A program made the position numbers and the translations under genes. Below are positions 53,259-61,908 of a stretch of DNA of 64,000 nucleotides, piece by piece. Source of the DNA: Aquabacter sp040755535 (GTDB lineage Bacteria; Pseudomonadota; Alphaproteobacteria; Rhizobiales; Xanthobacteraceae). The stretch spans positions 1 through 64,000 of the forward strand of contig JBFMAV010000015.1 in the NCBI GenBank assembly GCA_040755535.1. The letters run 5' to 3'. Each line of letters starts with the position of its first letter. Positions within the stretch are counted from its first letter, which is position 1. Below the pieces are notes generated by a model. That model was given only the letters and a program-made list of their open reading frames with translations, was not told where the DNA came from and ran no database searches.

Positions 53259-54563
53259 ATGGCTTCTTCTGAAAGTGGTGGCGTGGCCCAGGTGTCAGCC
53301 AATCGCTGGCTTCAATTGATCGCCGGCGTTGTCTGCATGGTGGCGGCAGCGAACATTCAATATTCCTGGACGCTTTTCGTCCCGGAAATCCAGAACGCCC
53401 ATGGCTGGAGCCGCGCCTCCATCCAGATCGCGTTCACCGTCTTCGTCGTGGTGCAGACTTGGCTGACCCCCATCGAGGGTTATTTCATCGACAAGTACGG
53501 CCCGCGGGTCGTGGTGTTCGTGGGCGGCGCCTTTACCGGCCTCTCTTGGATCATGAACTCCTATGCCACCTCGCTGACCGGCTTCTATGTGGGCGCGGCG
53601 ATCGGCGGCATCGGCGTCGGCTGCGTGTACGCCACTTGCGTCAACAGCGCGCTGAAGTGGTTCCCGGACAAGCGCGGTCTCGCGGTGGGCCTCACGGCGG
53701 CGGGCTACGGCTCGGGCACCGTCCTCACCATCATGCCGATCGCCAACATGCTGAAGACGACGTCCTACCAGGATGTGTTCTTCCTGTTCGGCTGCATCCA
53801 GGGCATCATCATCCTGCTCGCCGCCGGCTTCCTGCGCGCCCCGCAGAAGGGCGAGGTGGTGTTCTCCAGCTCGGTCGCCCAGAGCCGTCGCGACTACACG
53901 CTGACCGAGGCGCTGAAGACTCCGGTCTTCTGGGTCATGCTCGGCATGTTCATCTGCACCGTCACCGGCGGTCTGATGGCGGTCGCCCAGCTCGGCGTCA
54001 TCGCGGAAGACCTCGGCGTGAAGAAGGTGGAAGTGAACCTCTACTTCTTCGCCATGGCCGCTCTGCCTTTCGCGCTGATGCTCGACCGCATCCTGAACGG
54101 CATTTCGCGCCCGCTGTTCGGCTGGATCTCCGATCATATCGGCCGTGAGAAGACCATGTTCTTCGCCTTCGCGATGGAAGGCATCGGCATCGTCGCCCTT
54201 GGCACGTTCGGTCACAATCCCTGGGCCTTCATCATCCTCTCGGGCATCGTGTTCCTGGCCTGGGGCGAAGTGTACTCCCTGTTCTCCGCGACCGCGGCGG
54301 ACACATTCGGCAGCGCCCATGTCGGCAAGATCTACGGCGTTCTTTATACCGCCAAGGGTTTCGCCGCTCTTCTGGTTCCGGTGGCGAATCTCATCATGGA
54401 AGCCACCGGCTCCTGGGCCACGGTGCTTTACATCGTCGCCGCGATGGACCTCACGGCTGCGTTCTCGGCGCTCTTCATCTTGAAGCCGCTGCTCGCACGC
54501 CATCACCGGCTCAACCAGGAAGCCGCGGCGCGCGCAGATCTTCAGGCGCCCGCCCGCGTCTGA
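53259..54563 (+). CDS. OFA family MFS transporter, OxlT-like (copy 1)
   Basis: This 434-residue protein has twelve predicted helices and close similarity to oxalate/formate antiporters: ANIQYSWTLFVPEIQNAHGW, ALKWFPDKRGLAVGLTAAGYGSG, LDRILNGISRPLFGWISDH and VLYTAKGFAALLVPVANL. In OxlT, an Arg in TM8 and a Lys in TM11 bind oxalate; an Arg in the DRILNG segment and the Lys in YTAKG are in place. It would swap oxalate for formate or import oxalate. The start at ATG 53259 follows AGGGTAGGAAAG. A terminator follows the stop. Confidence 0.92.
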   Translation: MASSESGGVAQVSANRWLQLIAGVVCMVAAANIQYSWTLFVPEIQNAHGWSRASIQIAFTVFVVVQTWLTPIEGYFIDKYGPRVVVFVGGAFTGLSWIMNSYATSLTGFYVGAAIGGIGVGCVYATCVNSALKWFPDKRGLAVGLTAAGYGSGTVLTIMPIANMLKTTSYQDVFFLFGCIQGIIILLAAGFLRAPQKGEVVFSSSVAQSRRDYTLTEALKTPVFWVMLGMFICTVTGGLMAVAQLGVIAEDLGVKKVEVNLYFFAMAALPFALMLDRILNGISRPLFGWISDHIGREKTMFFAFAMEGIGIVALGTFGHNPWAFIILSGIVFLAWGEVYSLFSATAADTFGSAHVGKIYGVLYTAKGFAALLVPVANLIMEATGSWATVLYIVAAMDLTAAFSALFILKPLLARHHRLNQEAAARADLQAPARV

Positions 54564-54600
54564 CACAAGTCCCTCCAGCCGTCCTCGGGCGGCTCCTTGA

Positions 54601-54628
54601 AGCCCCGGCGCAAGCCGGGGCTTTTTTT
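54601..54628 (+). terminator. Intrinsic terminator after the first OFA transporter
   Basis: AGCCCCGGC (54601-54609), GCAA loop, GCCGGGGCT (54614-54622), then TTTTTT. It separates the frc-transporter unit from the second transporter gene. Confidence 0.93.
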
Positions 54629-55010
54629 GTTTCAGCCGGGGAGTTCCCGTTCAGCGGTGTCCCCAGCGGGTTTTTTGACCTGTATCGTGATGCGTTGTTG
54701 GGAAGTAAAATGAAGATAAATCGACGCATTCGCGACAATAAAAATCCCGTAATGCATGGTGAAAATAAATAATAACAAAATAAATATGATTTCTTTTCGA
54801 GGTCAATATTGTAATTTCATGTCTTCGCTACATGGGGCCTAACGGTTACATAGCCGAAATACGCATTCAAAATACAGTATACAGCATTCATAGCTACCCT
54901 CCCGAAGCGCGGAGAGGAGTCGGTGCCCTCCCGCGCAATCAGAACGAATGGCGCCGTCACGGGCCGTTCATCGTCGAAGAAACGATGACCCGTCAGAGGA
55001 AGGGTAGGAA
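54629..55010 (+). promoter_or_regulatory. AT-rich control region of the second OFA transporter
   Basis: This 382-nt gene-free stretch falls to low GC between about 54700 and 54830 (runs such as AATAAATAATAACAAAATAA). It holds ATACAGTATACAG (54872-54884), which shares the GTATAC core of the GntR-like sites, 126 nt upstream of the start. A short open frame from 54832 has no protein-like character. The gene clearly has its own promoter. Confidence 0.5.
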
Positions 55011-56318
55011 ATGTCTCAAACCGGATCGACCACGGCCGGACCCATCGGGGGCCGCTGGCTCCAATTGGTGATCGGCATCATCTGCATGTCGATGATCGCG
55101 AACATGCAATATGGCTGGACCCTGTTCGTCGAGCCCATCGATGAGGCCCACCATTGGGGCCGAACCGCCATCCAGGTGGCCTTCACCATCTTTGTGTTGA
55201 CCGAGACCTGGCTGGTGCCGATCGAAGGCTGGTTCGTCGATAAATTCGGCCCCCGCATCGTGGTCTTTATCGGCGGCGCGCTGTGTGCGGCGTCCTGGGT
55301 GCTGAACTCCATCGCCGATTCCCTTGCCCTGCTCTATGTGGCGGCGGCGATTGGCGGAACCGGCGCCGGCGCCGTCTATGGCACCTGCGTCGGATCGGCT
55401 CTGAAATGGTTCCCGGACCGCCGTGGCCTCGCCGCGGGTCTCACCGCCGCCGGCTTCGGCGCGGGTTCCGCCTTCACCATCGTTCCGGTTGCGGCCATGA
55501 TCGAGCGATCGGGCTATCAGGCCACCTTCTTGTTCTTCGGCCTGCTCCAGGGCGGCGTGGTGCTGCTGCTCGCCTTCCTGCTCCAGTCGCCCAAGAAGGG
55601 CCAGTTGCCGGCGTCCGCCAGCAAGGCCGTCCAGCAGTCGCGCCGCGATTACGCTCCGCTGGCGATGGTGAAGTCGCCGGTCTTCTGGGTCATGTATGTG
55701 ATGTTCGTGCTGGTAGCCGGCGGCGGTCTCATGGCGACGGCGCACCTTGGCTCCATCGCCAAGGATTTCAAGATCGCGGGCGTGCCGGTGTCCATGCTGG
55801 GCCTGACCATGCCGGCGCTCACCTTCGCGCTGTCCATCGACCGGGTGTTGAACGGCGTATGCCGCCCGTTCTTCGGCTGGGTCTCGGACAATATCGGGCG
55901 TGAGAACACCATGTTCGTCGCCTTCGCCGCGGAAGCGATCGGCGTCTTGGCGCTCGGGCATTTCGGCACCAATCCGATCCTGTTCGTGGTCCTGACCGGG
56001 ATCGTCTTCTTCGCCTGGGGTGAGATCTACTCGCTGTTTCCGGCAACCTGCGGCGACACGTTCGGCTCCACCTATGCGACCACAAACGCCGGCCTGCTCT
56101 ACACCGCCAAGGGTACGGCGTCCCTGCTGGTGCCGGTCGCCAGCGTGGTGGTGGCGCAGTTTGGAAGCTGGGACGTGGTCTTCATGGTGGCCGCGGCCGT
56201 CAACGCGATCGCGGCCCTGATGGCTCTGTTCGTGCTCAAACCCATGCGTGCCCGCTTCGTCGCGGAGGCGAAGGGGACCGAAGAGGTGGCCGGCGCCCGC
56301 GTCAAAGTCGCGGGCTGA
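55011..56318 (+). CDS. OFA family MFS transporter, OxlT-like (copy 2)
   Basis: This 435-residue transporter is a paralogue of the preceding one: RWLQLVIGIICMSMIANMQY, GWTLFVEPIDEAHHW, LKWFPDRRGLAAGLTAAGFG, SIDRVLNGVCRPFFGWVSDN and LLYTAKGTASLLVPVAS. The TM8 Arg and TM11 Lys of OxlT are again present. It has its own AT-rich promoter region, so it may respond to a different signal or carry formate or another small carboxylate instead. The start ATG 55011 follows AGGGTAGGAA, the same leader as copy 1, pointing to a tandem duplication. Confidence 0.92.
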   Translation: MSQTGSTTAGPIGGRWLQLVIGIICMSMIANMQYGWTLFVEPIDEAHHWGRTAIQVAFTIFVLTETWLVPIEGWFVDKFGPRIVVFIGGALCAASWVLNSIADSLALLYVAAAIGGTGAGAVYGTCVGSALKWFPDRRGLAAGLTAAGFGAGSAFTIVPVAAMIERSGYQATFLFFGLLQGGVVLLLAFLLQSPKKGQLPASASKAVQQSRRDYAPLAMVKSPVFWVMYVMFVLVAGGGLMATAHLGSIAKDFKIAGVPVSMLGLTMPALTFALSIDRVLNGVCRPFFGWVSDNIGRENTMFVAFAAEAIGVLALGHFGTNPILFVVLTGIVFFAWGEIYSLFPATCGDTFGSTYATTNAGLLYTAKGTASLLVPVASVVVAQFGSWDVVFMVAAAVNAIAALMALFVLKPMRARFVAEAKGTEEVAGARVKVAG

Positions 56319-56337
56319 GAGCGGTCGTCCCCGCCAT

Positions 56338-56379
56338 CACCCGCCGCCAGCCCTCCGGCTTGCGGCGGGTGTTCTTTTT
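56338..56379 (+). terminator. Intrinsic terminator after the second OFA transporter
   Basis: CACCCGCCGC (about 56338-56347) pairs with GCGGCGGGTG (56362-56371), followed by TTCTTTTT. Confidence 0.85.
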
Positions 56380-56403
56380 GCGTGCCCGCTCGGCTGGGGC
56401 GTA

Positions 56404-56643
56404 TCAGAACGCGCGCGGGAACGACGCCCAGGCCGGATCGGCTTTTTCACTGCCCTTGTCGCCGCCGAAGCGGGTGGCGGCGGTGCGCTGAAAGGTGTCG
56501 GTCTCCAACGACATGGCGATGCCCAGGCCCGGTTCGCCGGCCGGGGCCAGATAGGCCTTGGGCACGCCGAAGCTCAGGACGGCGCCCGTGAGGGCAATGC
56601 CCGCGACGGCGACAGCGGTCAGGTCAAGCAGGGTCGAGGTCAT
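56404..56643 (-). CDS. Small exported or membrane hypothetical protein
   Basis: A 79-residue product from ATG 56643, with CGGAG 6 nt upstream. The N-terminal ~25 residues form a hydrophobic helix (LLDLTAVAVAGIALTGAVLS); the rest (GVPKAYLAPAGEPGLGIAMS, then FGGDKGSEKADPAWASFPRA) is polar and ends DPAWASFPRAF. No family is recognised. The helix may be a signal peptide or an anchor. A TGGTATAC motif like that of the oxalate locus lies 71 nt upstream. Confidence 0.62.
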   Translation of the reverse strand: MTSTLLDLTAVAVAGIALTGAVLSFGVPKAYLAPAGEPGLGIAMSLETDTFQRTAATRFGGDKGSEKADPAWASFPRAF

Positions 56644-56713
56644 GATGAACTCCGGTTTGGGGGCACGCCCCAACAAACTTCGGAACCCATACTGACCTAA
56701 TCGCTTCCACTCG

Positions 56714-56726
56714 TGGTATACAAAAT
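56714..56726. promoter_or_regulatory. TGGTATACAAAAT motif upstream of the small minus-strand gene
   Basis: The motif begins like the 51818 site (TGGTATAC) and lies between pgi and the small gene at 56404-56643. It lacks the TACGTAA core, so binding by the GntR regulator is only a possibility. Confidence 0.35.
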
Positions 56727-56771
56727 ATTCAGATGGGGCATGCAATGCTGCATAGCAGCAATTCGCTGCAC

Positions 56772-58403
56772 TTATGACCGCAGGTGCGAAAGGAGCGCGC
56801 GCGTGGAGCCCGACGTCCCCTCCGGAATCGGGCCACCTTGGACCGCAGGCAGCAAATCGGTGGCCATTTCCTTGCCCAATTCCACGCCCCACTGGTCGAA
56901 GGCGTTGATGCCCCAGATGGCCGCTTCCACGAACACGCGGTGCTCGTAAAGGGCAATGATCTGGCCGAGCGTGAAGGGATCGAGCCGGCGATAGGCGAGG
57001 GTGACCGAGGGGCGGTTGCCCGGAAACACCTTGTGCGGCGCGAGCGCCGCGACCGCCTCGGCCGAAAGGCCCTTTGCCGCGAGTTGCGCCCGGGCCTCCG
57101 CCAGCGACCGGCCGCGCATCAGGGCTTCGGATTGAGCGAGGCAATTGGCCTTCAGCAATTGGTGATGCAGGACGAGGTCCGGCTCATGGCCCTCCGCCGC
57201 GATCAGGAATTCCACGGGGATCACGTCCGTCCCCTGGTGGAGCAATTGGAAGAAGGCGTGCTGGGCATTGGTGCCGGGCTCGCCCCAGACCAGCGGGCCG
57301 GTGGCGGTCAGCGGAGCCTCGCCGTCCAAAGTCACGCTCTTGCCGTTGCTCTCCATGTCCAATTGCTGGAGATAGGCGGGCAGGCGCGCGAGGCGCTGGT
57401 CGTAGGGAATGACCGCGCGGCTCGGATAGGCGCAGACATTGCGGTGCCACACGCCCACCAGCGCGAACAGGACCGGCAGGTTCGTCTCCAGCGGCGCCGC
57501 GCGGAAATGGGCGTCCATGTCGGCGGCGCCCTCCAGCATCTCGCGGAACCGGCTCGCCCCCACGGCGATGAGGATGGGCAGGCCGATGGCTGACCAGAGC
57601 GAATAGCGCCCCCCCACCCAATCCCAGAAGCCGAAGGTGCGCTCGGGCGCGATGCCGAAGGCACGCACATGGTCGAGCGCGGTGGACACGGCGCAGAAAT
57701 GGTCGCCCACCGCCGCCTCTCCCAGCGCCTGCGCGATGAAGGCGCGGGCGGTGCGGGCATTGGTCATGGTCTCGACCGTCGTGAAGGTCTTGGAGGCCAC
57801 GATGAAAAGGGTGGTGGCGGGGTCGAGGCCCTTCAGCGTGTCGGCCATATGGGCGCCGTCCACGTTGGACACGAAATGGCAGCGCGGCCCGTCATGATAG
57901 GGCGCGAGTGCCAGGGTCGCCATGGCGGGGCCGAGGTCCGAGCCGCCAATGCCGATATTCACCACGTCGCGGAACCGCGCGCCGCCGTGCCCGGCAATGG
58001 CGCCCGAGCGGACGCCCTCGGCAAAGGCCGCCAGCCGCGCGAGCGTCTCGCGCACGCCGGGCTTCACATCGCTCCCGTCCACATCGAGCGCACCGGGCGT
58101 CGCGTCGCGCAGGGCCACATGGAGCACGGCGCGATTCTCGGTCGCGTTGATGCGCGCGCCCGTGAACATGGCCTCGCGCCGCTCTTCGATACCGGCCGCG
58201 CGGGCCACATCCAGCAGCAGCGCCCGCGCGTCGGCGGTGAGCGCGGTCTTGGAATAGTCCATGAGGAACGACCCGTGCGCCGCCGAAAACTCCGCCGCGC
58301 GGCCGGGGGATGCGAACAGATCGGCGATGCGGGTGCCCGCGTCGCGCGCGCGCAGATCCGCAAGGGCGCGCCAGAGGGCGGGCAGGCGGGAACGGTCGCT
58401 CAT
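56772..58403 (-). CDS. pgi: Glucose-6-phosphate isomerase Pgi
   Basis: This 543-residue enzyme interconverts glucose-6-phosphate and fructose-6-phosphate. Signatures are VNIGIGGSDLGPAMATLAL, FIVASKTFTTVETMTNARTA, and GGRYSLWSAIGLPI. The C-terminal LVWGEPGTNAQHAFFQLLHQGTD and the catalytic His/Lys region (PFTLGQIIALYEHRVF) are present. Length is normal. The start at ATG 58403 (MSDRSRLPALW) follows GAGGAGACCCTG. It is the third gene of zwf-pgl-pgi. Confidence 0.97.
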   Translation of the reverse strand: MSDRSRLPALWRALADLRARDAGTRIADLFASPGRAAEFSAAHGSFLMDYSKTALTADARALLLDVARAAGIEERREAMFTGARINATENRAVLHVALRDATPGALDVDGSDVKPGVRETLARLAAFAEGVRSGAIAGHGGARFRDVVNIGIGGSDLGPAMATLALAPYHDGPRCHFVSNVDGAHMADTLKGLDPATTLFIVASKTFTTVETMTNARTARAFIAQALGEAAVGDHFCAVSTALDHVRAFGIAPERTFGFWDWVGGRYSLWSAIGLPILIAVGASRFREMLEGAADMDAHFRAAPLETNLPVLFALVGVWHRNVCAYPSRAVIPYDQRLARLPAYLQQLDMESNGKSVTLDGEAPLTATGPLVWGEPGTNAQHAFFQLLHQGTDVIPVEFLIAAEGHEPDLVLHHQLLKANCLAQSEALMRGRSLAEARAQLAAKGLSAEAVAALAPHKVFPGNRPSVTLAYRRLDPFTLGQIIALYEHRVFVEAAIWGINAFDQWGVELGKEMATDLLPAVQGGPIPEGTSGSTRALLSHLRS

Positions 58404-58413
58404 CAGGGTCTCC

Positions 58414-59115
58414 TCAAGGGCACCAGAAGACGTCCAAGGGCCGGCCAAGGTTCCGCAGGACGGCACGCACCGGCATGTCCTCTATGGCGCCGTCCGCACG
58501 GGCGGCATCGAGAACCTGGCGCTTGCCGGCGCCTTCGATGTGCAGGAACACACGGTCCGCCGCGAGGAGCGGGGGAAGCGTGAAGGTAATGCGCGGCTCG
58601 CCCGCCGCATCCGCCCGGACTGCCGCAAGGCGGCAGGGCGAAGCGGGATCGATGGCCGCTGACAAGCCGTCCGCATGGGGAAAGAAGGAGGCGGTGTGCC
58701 CGTCATCGCCCATGCCCAGAACCACGGCGGCGAACGGCAATGCGAGGCCGCCCGTCTCCCGCTCGGCCTGCGCGAGGCCGTCCTCCGGCGTTGCGGCGCC
58801 GGTATAGAGCGGCAGGAAGGACGCTGCGGCTGCAGGCCCCTGGAACAAATGGCGGCGCACCAGCGCCCCATTGGAGCGCGCCTCGCTCTCCGGCACCCAG
58901 CGTTCATCCACAAGCGTCACGCAGATGCGCGACCAGTCGAGCGGTGCGCCCGACAGGAGGTCGAAAAAGAGGGCGGGCGTGCGCCCGCCCGAAACGGCGA
59001 GGCTGGCCCGCCCGTCGCGCGCGCAGCGCGCCCGCAGCGCCTCGGCCACATGGGCGGCGAGGGAGCGGGCCAGCGCCGCGCGGTCGGGAAAGGCGCAGAA
59101 GGCGATGGGGCTCAC
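58414..59115 (-). CDS. pgl: 6-phosphogluconolactonase Pgl
   Basis: This 233-residue enzyme hydrolyses 6-phosphoglucono-lactone to 6-phosphogluconate. It has the glucosamine-isomerase-like fold: SLAVSGGRTPALFFDLL, VTLVDERWVPESEARSNG and VVLGMGDDGHTASFFPHAD. The start is GTG 59115, overlapping the zwf stop codon (GTGA). It lies 10 nt before pgi. Its catalytic partner is the adjacent Zwf. Confidence 0.95.
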   Translation of the reverse strand: MSPIAFCAFPDRAALARSLAAHVAEALRARCARDGRASLAVSGGRTPALFFDLLSGAPLDWSRICVTLVDERWVPESEARSNGALVRRHLFQGPAAAASFLPLYTGAATPEDGLAQAERETGGLALPFAAVVLGMGDDGHTASFFPHADGLSAAIDPASPCRLAAVRADAAGEPRITFTLPPLLAADRVFLHIEGAGKRQVLDAARADGAIEDMPVRAVLRNLGRPLDVFWCP

Positions 59116-60584
59116 GCGTCGTCCATCCAGGTGCGCCCGTCCCGCTCGATCAGCGCGATGGAGGCGGACGGCCCCCAGGTGCCGGCCGTATAGGGCTTGG
59201 GCGGTTCGCGGGAATTGCGCCAGGCATCAAGGATCGGGTCGATCCAGCGCCACGCGGCCTCCACCTCGTCGCGCCGCATGAACAAGGTCTGGTTGCCCCG
59301 CACCACATCCATGATCAGGCGTTCATAGGCGTCCACATTGCGCACGCCAAAGGCTTCCGCGAAGCTCATGTCGAGCGGCACATGCTGGAGGCGCATGCCG
59401 CCGGGGCCGGGATCCTTGATCATCAGCCAGAGCTTCACGCCCTCGTCCGGCTGCAGGCGGATGACGAGGCGGTTCGCCCGAATCTGCCCCGCGGTCCCGT
59501 CGAACACGGAATGGGGAATCGGCTTGAAGGCGACGACGATCTCGGACACGCGGCTCGCCAGGCGCTTGCCGGTGCGCAGATAGAATGGCACGCCGGCCCA
59601 GCGCCAATTGCCGATCTCGGCCTTGATGGCGACGAAGGTCTCGGTCTCGCTGGGCACGGCGGCAGCGAGTTCTTCCTGATAGCCGGGCACGGCGCCGCCG
59701 GAGGAGGCGCCGGCGCGATACTGCCCCCGCACGGTCAGGTGCTCGGCATTGGTTTCGTTGATGGGCTCCAGGGCTTTCAGAACCTTGAGCTTTTCATCGC
59801 GCACAGCGTCCGCGTCCATGGTCACCGGCGGCTCCATGGCCACGAGGCACAGGAGCTGGAGCATGTGGTTCTGCACCATGTCGCGCAGCGCGCCCGCCGT
59901 GTCGTAATAGCCCGCGCGACCGGCGACGCCGAGGCTTTCGGCCACCGTGATCTGCACATGGTCCACATGGGCCTGGTTCCAGACCGGCTCGAACAGGGCA
60001 TTGGCGAAGCGCAGCGCCATCAGGTTCTGCACCGTTTCCTTGCCCAGATAATGATCGATGCGGAACACCGATTCTTCGGGGAAGACCTTGCCCACGGCGG
60101 CATTCACGGCGCGCGCGGAGGCGAGATCCTTGCCCACCGGCTTTTCCACCACCACGCGCGTCTGCGGGGTGACGAGGCCGTGGGCGCCGATGCGGGCGCA
60201 GATGTCGTCGAACAGGTCCGGTCCAACCGCCAGATAGAAAACACGCACCCGGTCCGGCGCCTGGGCAAGGCTCTGGCAGAGATCGTCCCAGCCCTCGTCG
60301 GAGACTGCATCCACCATCACATAGGAAGTCTGCGCCAGGAACCGCGCGAGCGTGTCGGGCTCGGGGTGGGAGGTGCTCTCCTGCACCGCCTCGCGGGCGA
60401 ACGCGCGGAATTCCTCGTCCGCCATGGGGCGGCGCGAGACGCCGATCACCCGCGCCTCGGGCGGCATCTGGCCGGCCAACGCGCGTTCATACAAAGCGGG
60501 GAGGAGCTTGCGTTTGGCGAGGTCGCCGGTGGCCCCGAACACGACGATATCGAAGGGCTCGACCGAAATGACCCGCGCGACCAT
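59112..60584 (-). CDS. zwf: Glucose-6-phosphate 1-dehydrogenase Zwf
   Basis: This 490-residue enzyme oxidises glucose-6-phosphate with NAD(P)+. The dinucleotide motif is VVFGATGDLAKRKLLPALYE near the N terminus, and the active-site signature RIDHYLGKETVQNLMALRFAN is in the middle. VEKPVGKDLASA and the C-terminal NQTLFMRRDEVEAAWRWIDP also match. The start at ATG 60584 gives the usual length. With pgl and pgi it feeds the Entner-Doudoroff or oxidative pentose phosphate route. Confidence 0.97.
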   Translation of the reverse strand: MVARVISVEPFDIVVFGATGDLAKRKLLPALYERALAGQMPPEARVIGVSRRPMADEEFRAFAREAVQESTSHPEPDTLARFLAQTSYVMVDAVSDEGWDDLCQSLAQAPDRVRVFYLAVGPDLFDDICARIGAHGLVTPQTRVVVEKPVGKDLASARAVNAAVGKVFPEESVFRIDHYLGKETVQNLMALRFANALFEPVWNQAHVDHVQITVAESLGVAGRAGYYDTAGALRDMVQNHMLQLLCLVAMEPPVTMDADAVRDEKLKVLKALEPINETNAEHLTVRGQYRAGASSGGAVPGYQEELAAAVPSETETFVAIKAEIGNWRWAGVPFYLRTGKRLASRVSEIVVAFKPIPHSVFDGTAGQIRANRLVIRLQPDEGVKLWLMIKDPGPGGMRLQHVPLDMSFAEAFGVRNVDAYERLIMDVVRGNQTLFMRRDEVEAAWRWIDPILDAWRNSREPPKPYTAGTWGPSASIALIERDGRTWMDDA

Positions 60585-60779
60585 GCCTTGCCTCCGTCTG
60601 TGCCCGGTCCCGTGCCGCCGGACGGACCGGCGCACGCGGCGAGGCGAATTTCCTATCTACAGGAAACGGCTAACGATTTCATGTAAGCGCTTGAAGGCAA
60701 GGGCGTGGCGCGCGCGCGGCCAGAAGGGGGACTTTCGCGGTCCTCTGGTCTTTGGCCCCCGGCGCCGTCCAAACGACGA

Positions 60780-60806
60780 AACCCGCGCGGCCGGGCCACG
60801 CGGGTT
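60780..60806 (-). terminator. Hairpin downstream of rpsU, possible terminator
   Basis: AACCCGCG (60780-60787) pairs with CGCGGGTT (60799-60806); on the minus strand it runs into TTCGTCGTTT, a weak U-rich tail. A second hairpin, GCGCGGG/CCCGCGC, lies at 60837-60856. Together they probably end rpsU transcription before the zwf operon promoter. Confidence 0.5.
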
Positions 60807-60882
60807 CGAAACTCAAGCGAAGTCAGACGTCAAGCCGCGCGGGCTTTGACCCGCGCGCAACCGCACCAGCGGCGCTGAAAAA

Positions 60883-61110
60883 TCAGCGGGTGCGGGGCTT
60901 GGAGGGCAGCAGGCCCTCGCGCTGGGCGCGCTTGCGGGCCAGCTTGCGGGCGCGACGGACGGCCTCGGCCTCCTCGCGGGCGCGCTTCTCGGACGGCTTC
61001 TCGTAGTGGCCACGCAGCTTCATCTCGCGGAAGATCCCCTCACGCTGCATCTTCTTCTTGAGCGCCTTGAGGGCCTGATCAACATTGTTGTCGCGGACGA
61101 GAACTTGCAC
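60883..61110 (-). CDS. rpsU: 30S ribosomal protein S21
   Basis: This 75-residue basic protein matches S21 (MQVLVRDNNVDQALKALKKK, REGIFREMKLRGHYEKPSEK, then an Arg/Ala-rich tail ARKLARKRAQREG). S21 aids initiation by helping the 16S 3' end pair with mRNA. Alphaproteobacterial S21 has this N-terminal variant and long basic tail. It lies downstream of cmk on the same strand after a 158-nt gap. Confidence 0.96.
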   Translation of the reverse strand: MQVLVRDNNVDQALKALKKKMQREGIFREMKLRGHYEKPSEKRAREEAEAVRRARKLARKRAQREGLLPSKPRTR

Positions 61111-61268
61111 GTGTTGCCTCTTCGAGCTGTTGCGCCGATCGAACTTCGCACTTGAATGAAACGCTCACGGCCAAGTGGCGTGCACAGCACGCAAGGTCAC
61201 CTTCCGTGAAAGGAGCGCCCTCATACCAGAGTTGCAGGGCATTGTCCACTTACCGGTGACGGGCTTGA

Positions 61269-61901
61269 TCACCGTTCCCCGCTTTTGACCCTCACGATCT
61301 CCATGGCCGCCGCAAAGGCCTCTTCGATGCCGAGGTCGGAGGTATCGATCTCGACCGCATCGGCCGCCTTGGCAAGCGGCGCGGAGGCGCGGCCGGAATC
61401 GCGGGCATCCCGTTCGCGGATATCCGCGAGCACGCCATCCAGGGTCACGTCCGCGCCCCGGCCCAGCAATTCCTTGAAGCGCCGGAGCGCCCGGATCTCC
61501 GGCGCGGCGGTGATGAACAGCTTCACCGCCGCATCGGGGCAAATGACCGTGCCGATGTCCCGCCCGTCCAGTACCGCGCCGCCCGGCCGCGCGGCGAAGG
61601 CGCGCTGCAGGTCGAGCAGGGCGGCACGAACGGCGGGCCGTGCCGCCACGATGGAGGCGGCCGCGCCGGTCTCTGCGTCCCTCAGGGAATCGGGATCGAG
61701 CGTCGCGAGGTCGAGCATGCGGGCGGCGGCAAGGCTCGCTGCCTCGTCCTCCAGCACCCCGTCCTTCAGGCAGCGTGCGCCCACGGCGCGATAGAGCAAT
61801 CCCGTATCGAGATGGGGCAGGCCGACGGTCTCCGCGATGCGGCGGGCAAGGGTTCCCTTGCCCGAGGCGGCCGGGCCGTCGATGGCGATGACGAGACTCA
61901 T
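61269..61901 (-). CDS. cmk: Cytidylate kinase Cmk
   Basis: This 210-residue kinase phosphorylates CMP and dCMP with ATP. P-loop: AIDGPAASGKGTLARRIA (about 6-23); substrate part LDTGLLYRAVGARCL; and VLDGRDIGTVICPDA, AAPEIRALRRFKEL and RDARDSGRASAPL follow as usual. It starts 7 nt after the aroA stop, so the two are co-transcribed. The rpsA gene that commonly follows cmk in related genomes is not here; rpsU lies next. Confidence 0.95.
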   Translation of the reverse strand: MSLVIAIDGPAASGKGTLARRIAETVGLPHLDTGLLYRAVGARCLKDGVLEDEAASLAAARMLDLATLDPDSLRDAETGAAASIVAARPAVRAALLDLQRAFAARPGGAVLDGRDIGTVICPDAAVKLFITAAPEIRALRRFKELLGRGADVTLDGVLADIRERDARDSGRASAPLAKAADAVEIDTSDLGIEEAFAAAMEIVRVKSGER

Positions 61902-61908
61902 GGCGCCG

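Noticed and set aside
54832..55071. Open frame of 79 codons upstream of the second OFA transporter
   Set aside because: It overlaps the transporter start, has no ribosome site and no protein-like composition; the region behaves as an AT-rich promoter.
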